This document shows positions 59,725 to 64,000 of a stretch of DNA of 64,000 bases, piece by piece. The translations under genes and the position numbers were made by a program. The notes below the pieces were generated by a model that did no database searches, was not told the origin of the DNA, and worked only from the letters and a program-made list of their open reading frames with translations. Source of the stretch: Ralstonia pickettii (lineage in GTDB: Bacteria; Pseudomonadota; Gammaproteobacteria; Burkholderiales; Burkholderiaceae); assembly GCF_001699815.1 (NCBI RefSeq), contig NZ_MCGB01000057.1, positions 372,001 to 436,000 on the forward strand, read 5' to 3'. The number at the start of each line of letters is the position of its first letter. The stretch's first letter is position 1.

Positions 59725-60183
59725 TCAGGCGCCCGCCAGGGCGGCCTTCACGCGTGCCGAGACTTGCGTCATGTCGGCGCGGCCGGCCAGGGCGGGCTTG
59801 AGGATGCCCATCACCTTGCCCATGTCTTGCGGGCCAGCTGCGCCGGCCTTGGCCACGGCGTCACGCACCGCAGCGTCGACTTCGGCTTCCGACAGTTGCG
59901 CGGGCATATAGACCTGCAGCACGGCCACCTCTGCCGCTTCCTTGGCGACGAGATCGTCACGGCCGGCTTGCTCGAATGCGGTGATGGAATCCTTGCGCTG
60001 CTTGAGCATCTTGTCGATCACGGCCAGCACGGCAGCGTCATCCAGTTCAATGCGTTCGTCCACCTCGCGCTGCTTGATGGCAGCCTGCAACAGACGGATC
60101 GTGCCCAGACGATCCGTTTCCTTGGCGCGCATGGCGGCCTTCATGTCTTCCGTGATCTGTGCCTTGAGGGACAACTGCGACAT
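59725..60183 (-). CDS. GatB/YqeY domain protein
   Basis: 152-residue YqeY protein, related to the tail domain of GatB amidotransferase, with SLKAQITEDMKAAMRAKETD at the N-terminus and the C-terminal GKVMGILKPALAGRADM segment. It may bind tRNA; its function is unproven. It sits 40 bp before dnaG, its usual neighbour. The ATG at 60183 (MSQLSLKAQ) is the family start. In many proteobacteria rpsU precedes it; here no rpsU is present. Confidence 0.92.
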   Translation of the reverse strand: MSQLSLKAQITEDMKAAMRAKETDRLGTIRLLQAAIKQREVDERIELDDAAVLAVIDKMLKQRKDSITAFEQAGRDDLVAKEAAEVAVLQVYMPAQLSEAEVDAAVRDAVAKAGAAGPQDMGKVMGILKPALAGRADMTQVSARVKAALAGA

Positions 60184-60203
60184 TCCGAACTCCGATAAAC
60201 GGC

Positions 60204-60235
60204 AAAACCCGCTTGGACGGTGGGCCCAGCGGGTT
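60204..60235 (-). terminator. Possible terminator before yqeY
   Basis: AACCCGCT (60206-60213) pairs with AGCGGGTT (60228-60235); on the minus strand the stem is followed by TTTTG. It lies between the flavoprotein stop at 60307 and the yqeY ATG, so it would separate the flavoprotein gene from the yqeY-dnaG-rpoD unit. Confidence 0.55.
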
Positions 60236-60306
60236 GCAAACTTTGAAAAATGGATCACTGATCGTAGCACAGAACCCGAACAGTTCCAGGACAGATCCGT
60301 GGGGGA

Positions 60307-61530
60307 TCAACGGGCCGAGGCAGCCTCTCCTGCCGCGACGGCCGAAGCCCACGCCCACTGGAAGTTGTAGCCGCCGAGCCAGCCTGTCACGTCGACCACC
60401 TCGCCGATGAAGTACAGGCCGGGTGCCGATTGGGCCTCCATGGTGGCGGATGACAGCGCGCGCGTATCGACCCCGCCGCGCGTCACCTCGGCTTTCCGAT
60501 ACCCTTCGCTGCCGGACGGGGTCAATTCCCAGCGGTTGAGTGCGGCGCCAAGTGTGCGCAGCACCTTGTCGGGCAGCTCGGCAATCGGCGCCTGCGGGTT
60601 GGCGCCGTGCGTGGCGCACCATGCCTGCGCGACGCGTTCCGGCAGGCGCTGCGCCAGGAACGTACCGAGTTGCTTGCGTGAGCCGGTTTTCTCATCGCAC
60701 AGCCACTGCCCGGCGTCGGTGTCCGGCAGCAGATCGATAAGAAGCGGCTGGCCGGCATGCCAAAAACTGGAGATTTGCAGCACGGCCGGCCCCGACAGCC
60801 CGCGATGGGTCAGCAGCAAGTCTTCGCGGAACATCGTCGCGCTCCCTTTGCGACCGCCCTTGCCGGGAGGCTGCGCAACGGTCACGTCCACTTCCATCGA
60901 CACGCCCGACAACGCCGAGAACGGCGCCCAATGCTCGGCGTTGAAGGTGAGCGGCACCAATGCCGGGTGCGTCTCAACGATCTTCAAACCGAATTGGCGC
61001 GCAATGCGATACCCGAAATCGGTCGCGCCGATCTTGGGGATGGACAGGCCGCCCGTGGCGATCACCACCTTGTTGGCGACGATCTCGCCCGCACTGGTCG
61101 ACAGGCGATAGGCCTCGCCGTCCTTGCCGACTTCAGCGATCGCGCAGCCGGTGCGCCAGATGACGTTGCCCCGCTCGCATTCTGTTTCGAGCATGCGGAT
61201 GATGTCTTCCGCACTGTCGTCGCAGAAAAGCTGGCCCTTGTGCTTCTCGTGATACGGAATGCGGTAGCTGGAGACAAGGCTGATGAAGTCCTGCGCCGTA
61301 TACCGCGCCAGCGCCGAACGGCTGAAGTGCGGGTTGTTCGACAGGTAGTTGGCGGGGCCCGCGTTGACGTTGGTGAAGTTGCAGCGGCCGCCGCCGGAGA
61401 TGCGGATTTTCTCGGCCAGCTTCGTCGCGTGGTCGATCAGCACCACACGTGCGCCGCGCTGCCCGGCCACGGCCGCGCACATCATCCCGGCCGCGCCTGC
61501 GCCGATCACCGCTACATCGCACCGCATCAT
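60307..61530 (-). CDS. HI0933/BaiN-type FAD-dependent oxidoreductase
   Basis: 407-residue flavoprotein of the HI0933/YhiN (BaiN) family. The FAD dinucleotide motif is DVAVIGAGAAGMMCAAVAG at the N-terminus, GGGRCNFTN is the family mark at about residues 46-54, and VVDVTGWLGGYNFQWAWASA is the C-terminal flavin segment. Biochemical role is not fixed; some act on steroid-like double bonds. Its 5' end is divergent from tsaD with a gap of about 95 bp. Confidence 0.9.
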   Translation of the reverse strand: MMRCDVAVIGAGAAGMMCAAVAGQRGARVVLIDHATKLAEKIRISGGGRCNFTNVNAGPANYLSNNPHFSRSALARYTAQDFISLVSSYRIPYHEKHKGQLFCDDSAEDIIRMLETECERGNVIWRTGCAIAEVGKDGEAYRLSTSAGEIVANKVVIATGGLSIPKIGATDFGYRIARQFGLKIVETHPALVPLTFNAEHWAPFSALSGVSMEVDVTVAQPPGKGGRKGSATMFREDLLLTHRGLSGPAVLQISSFWHAGQPLLIDLLPDTDAGQWLCDEKTGSRKQLGTFLAQRLPERVAQAWCATHGANPQAPIAELPDKVLRTLGAALNRWELTPSGSEGYRKAEVTRGGVDTRALSSATMEAQSAPGLYFIGEVVDVTGWLGGYNFQWAWASAVAAGEAASAR

Positions 61531-61625
61531 GATCGCTGCGCCGCCCTATTCTTGAAGAAACCGCGCATTTTAACTTGTGCTATCTTCAGCAGCCTTCCCA
61601 TTGCATTCCTCACGCCCCGCCTGCC

Positions 61626-62669
61626 ATGCTGGTCCTCGGCATCGAATCCTCCTGTGACGAAACCGGCGTCGCCCTGTACGACACCCACTCCGGCCTGCGC
61701 GCGCATGCGCTGTATTCGCAGATCGCGATGCACCGCGAATACGGCGGTGTGGTGCCCGAGCTGGCCTCGCGCGATCACATCCGCCGCGTGATTCCGCTGC
61801 TCGAAGAGGTGCTCGGCAAGGCGGGCGCCACACGCGCGGACATCGACGCCATTGCCTATACGAAGGGCCCCGGGCTGGCAGGCGCACTGCTGGTGGGCGC
61901 TTCGGTGGCGAACGCGCTGGCATTTGCACTGGGCAAACCGCTGGTAGCCGTGCACCACCTCGAGGGGCACCTGCTCTCGCCGTTGCTGGAGGCCGACCGG
62001 CCGGAGTTTCCGTTCCTGGCGCTGCTCGTCTCGGGCGGGCATACGCAGTTGATGCGCGTCGATGCCGTCGGCCAGTACACGCTGCTCGGCGAGACGCTCG
62101 ACGACGCCGCCGGCGAAGCCTTCGACAAGACCGCCAAGCTGCTCGGCCTCGGCTACCCGGGCGGCCCCGCCGTTTCGCGCCTGGCCGAGTTCGGCAACCC
62201 GGGCGTGTTTGACCTGCCCCGACCGATGCTGCATTCGGGCAATTTCGATTTCTCGTTCGCGGGCCTCAAGACCGCGGTGCTCACCCAGGTGCGCAAGCTC
62301 AACCTGACCGATAGCGAGACCTGTTATCAGCCGCGCGCCGATCTTGCGCGCGCGTTTGTCGACGCTATCGTCGAAGTGCTGGTCAAGAAGACGCTGCGCG
62401 CCGCGCGCGAGCATGGCCTCAAGCGCATCGTCGTGGCCGGTGGGGTGGGCGCCAACCGCCAGTTGCGCGAGGGCTTGAACGCCGAGGGCAAAAAGCGCGG
62501 CTTGCGCGTCTACTACCCCGACCTGCAGTTCTGCACCGACAACGGCGCGATGATCGCCTTTGCCGGCGCGATGCGGCTGCAGGCTGACCCCGCACAAGTG
62601 CAGGACGGCTACGGCTACGGCGTCACGCCACGCTGGGACCTCGAAGACATCCGCATCCGGCACGCATGA
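61626..62669 (+). CDS. tsaD: tRNA N6-threonylcarbamoyladenosine transferase TsaD
   Basis: 347-residue Kae1/YgjD family enzyme that transfers threonylcarbamoyl to A37 of ANN-decoding tRNAs with TsaB and TsaE. It starts [19 protein letters not shown]; the metal His pair is in [14 protein letters not shown], and [11 protein letters not shown] and the C-terminal [11 protein letters not shown] match the family. The ATG at 61626 gives the normal length; a TTG-initiated frame upstream is not needed. A strong terminator shared with folE2 follows. Confidence 0.97.
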   Translation: MLVLGIESSCDETGVALYDTHSGLRAHALYSQIAMHREYGGVVPELASRDHIRRVIPLLEEVLGKAGATRADIDAIAYTKGPGLAGALLVGASVANALAFALGKPLVAVHHLEGHLLSPLLEADRPEFPFLALLVSGGHTQLMRVDAVGQYTLLGETLDDAAGEAFDKTAKLLGLGYPGGPAVSRLAEFGNPGVFDLPRPMLHSGNFDFSFAGLKTAVLTQVRKLNLTDSETCYQPRADLARAFVDAIVEVLVKKTLRAAREHGLKRIVVAGGVGANRQLREGLNAEGKKRGLRVYYPDLQFCTDNGAMIAFAGAMRLQADPAQVQDGYGYGVTPRWDLEDIRIRHA

Positions 62670-62670
62670 A

Positions 62671-62698
62671 AAAAAGCCGCTCGATTGAGCGGCTTTTT
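62671..62698. terminator. Bidirectional terminator between tsaD and folE2
   Basis: AAAAAGCCGCTC (62671-62682) pairs with GAGCGGCTTTTT (62687-62698) around a GATT loop, giving a T run on either strand, one base after the tsaD stop and 18 bp from the folE2 stop. Confidence 0.92.
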
Positions 62699-62715
62699 CT
62701 TGGGGCACAGCGCGA

Positions 62716-63522
62716 TTACTTGTCGGAGCGCTTGTCGCGCTCGATCAGCGCATAGGCGCTGTGGTTGTGAATCGACTCGAAGTTTTCCGCTTCCAGCGTG
62801 TAGGCGACGATGCGATCGTCCTGGTTCAGGCGCATGGCGATATCGCGCACCAGGTCTTCCACGAACTTCGGGTTTTCGTACGCACGCTCGGTCACGAACT
62901 TCTCGTCCGGACGCTTGAGCAGGCCCCACAGTTCGCACGACGCTTCTTCTTCGGCCATGCGAATGAGCGCCTCGACCGGCGTATCGGCCGCCAGCTCGGC
63001 GTCGATCGTGATGTGCGAGCGCTGGTTGTGCGCACCGTACTGCGAGATCTTCTTCGAGCATGGGCACAAGCTCGTCACCGGCACCAGCGCCTTGACGCGG
63101 ACCTTGGTGTGGCCGTCGCGCACTTCGCCAATCATCGTCACTTCATAGTCCATCAGCGACTGCACGCCCGACACCGGGGCCGTCTTGCTGACGAAATACG
63201 GGAAGTGGACTTCGATGCGGCCGGCGTCGGCTTCGAGCTTCTCCAGCATCTTTTCCAGCAGCAACTGGAACTGCGCCAGATTCAGCGGCTCGCGCTCTTC
63301 TTCAAGCAGCGCGACGAAGCGCGACATGTGCGTGCCCTTCTGGTCGGCCGGCAGATGCACGTCAAGATTGTACGTGCCGACGGTGTTCAGCACGCCTGAA
63401 GGGGTTTGCAGCGACATCGGGTAACGCACGCCGCGCACGCCAACACGCTGAATGGGAATCTGGCGGGTATCGTGGCTGGACTGCACGTCCGGCATCGCGA
63501 AAGCCGGGTTCATATCGTTCAT
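62716..63522 (-). CDS. folE2: GTP cyclohydrolase FolE2
   Basis: 268-residue GTP cyclohydrolase IB, making dihydroneopterin triphosphate for folate (and queuosine) synthesis. FolE2 works with different metals than FolE1, useful under zinc limitation. Family segments: [10 protein letters not shown] near the N-terminus, the metal-binding Cys in [12 protein letters not shown], and the C-terminal [11 protein letters not shown]. No zinc-uptake-regulator box was recognised upstream. It is downstream of dxs in the same direction. Confidence 0.95.
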   Translation of the reverse strand: MNDMNPAFAMPDVQSSHDTRQIPIQRVGVRGVRYPMSLQTPSGVLNTVGTYNLDVHLPADQKGTHMSRFVALLEEEREPLNLAQFQLLLEKMLEKLEADAGRIEVHFPYFVSKTAPVSGVQSLMDYEVTMIGEVRDGHTKVRVKALVPVTSLCPCSKKISQYGAHNQRSHITIDAELAADTPVEALIRMAEEEASCELWGLLKRPDEKFVTERAYENPKFVEDLVRDIAMRLNQDDRIVAYTLEAENFESIHNHSAYALIERDKRSDK

Positions 63523-63771
63523 GATCGGTTTCCTTTACGGTCGCCCGGCCATCGCAGTCGGCCGGCACGCAACGAGTGTGAAACCGCGGAACCTGGCTGA
63601 CGGTGACCACCCCTCAAGTGATCCAATCTGCCCATCCCGCGACTGCGCACACAATTCAAAAATAAGACTGGCGGAGTGTAAAAGAAATTTCCTACCTTTG
63701 CAGTCAACTACTCAAACCCGCGGCTGCAATGCGGGTGATTGATTCTGCCTATGGCACGGCGCCAAAGTGCC

Positions 63772-64000
63772 TCAGGCGACGCGCGGGGCTGCAGCGCGCG
63801 GCTGCACGGCAAAACGCTCGCGGATGGAAGCGAGGATGCCATTGGCATCCAGCCCGCACTGCGCCAGCAGCGCCGCGTGATCACCGTGATCGACAAAGCG
63901 GTCGGGCAGGCCGAGCTGCAATACCGGCGTTGCAACACCGGCGGCAGCCAGCGCTTCCAGGCAGGCGCTGCCGGCGCCGCCCATCACGCAACCTTCCTCT
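63772..64000 (-). CDS. dxs: 1-deoxy-D-xylulose-5-phosphate synthase, C-terminal end
   Basis: Last 75 or so residues of DXS, the thiamine-dependent first enzyme of the MEP isoprenoid pathway; the rest lies beyond the right edge. The fragment begins [19 protein letters not shown] and includes [20 protein letters not shown], both characteristic of the C-terminal transketolase domain. A 249-bp gap without obvious terminator separates it from folE2. Confidence 0.9.
   Translation of the reverse strand, partial: EEGCVMGGAGSACLEALAAAGVATPVLQLGLPDRFVDHGDHAALLAQCGLDANGILASIRERFAVQPRAAAPRVA

Overview
The window is 64 kb of high-GC chromosome from a betaproteobacterium of the order Burkholderiales. Gene content and order point to the genus Ralstonia: the purD-hemF-nadD-rsfS-rlmH-maf-rng run, tsaD/yqeY/dnaG/rpoD, dxs-folE2, and two DUF2957 lipoproteins. 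The genus call is inference from family knowledge; no search was run. Coding density is high. I saw no insertion sequence, integrase, phage gene or CRISPR array. One tRNA gene is present.

Layout. 0-2.7 kb: pxpC (cut by the left edge) and pxpB of 5-oxoprolinase, then a Bcr/CflA-type drug exporter, all on the minus strand. 3-8 kb: a four-gene plus-strand ABC importer of the BMP (nucleoside) type. 8-14 kb: small metabolic genes (YkvA-like protein, quinone oxidoreductase, methylglyoxal synthase, an SDR-fold protein lacking its catalytic Tyr/Lys, a DMT exporter), then an NCS1 permease next to upp, which suggests uracil salvage. 14-23 kb: a HerA-like ATPase, YebC, then the housekeeping row purD, hemF, nadD, rsfS, rlmH, maf and rng. 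23-30.5 kb: cell-envelope genes: msbA, a GT25 glycosyltransferase, and a minus-strand operon of a GT4 enzyme, an O-antigen ligase and two GT2 enzymes, probably for LPS core assembly. 30.5-40 kb: dnaE, trhO with a tiny exported-peptide gene, a WrbA-like flavoprotein, a divergent pirin/LysR pair, gluQRS and a DEAD-box helicase.

40-54 kb is the most accessory-looking part. It holds an oxygen-binding di-iron/MBL protein with an FNR/ANR-like inverted repeat upstream. Next come a TetR regulator and, divergently, an operon of an acyl-CoA ligase, a single-chain biotin carboxylase-BCCP-carboxyltransferase, and an orphan periplasmic binding protein. A secreted MBL hydrolase follows. A minus-strand surface cluster then reads DUF2957 lipoprotein, DUF2957 lipoprotein, OmpW-type porin and a frame-broken PraB-like secreted protein. 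Together these could take up, activate and carboxylate a hydrophobic acid, but that is inference.

54-64 kb: a 745-bp gene-free, partly AT-rich stretch; an unusual tRNA gene with a CAU anticodon on a class II (long variable arm) body; then rpoD with a very long basic N-terminal extension, dnaG, yqeY, a flavoprotein, tsaD, folE2 and the 3' end of dxs. No rpsU is found in this macromolecular-synthesis locus.
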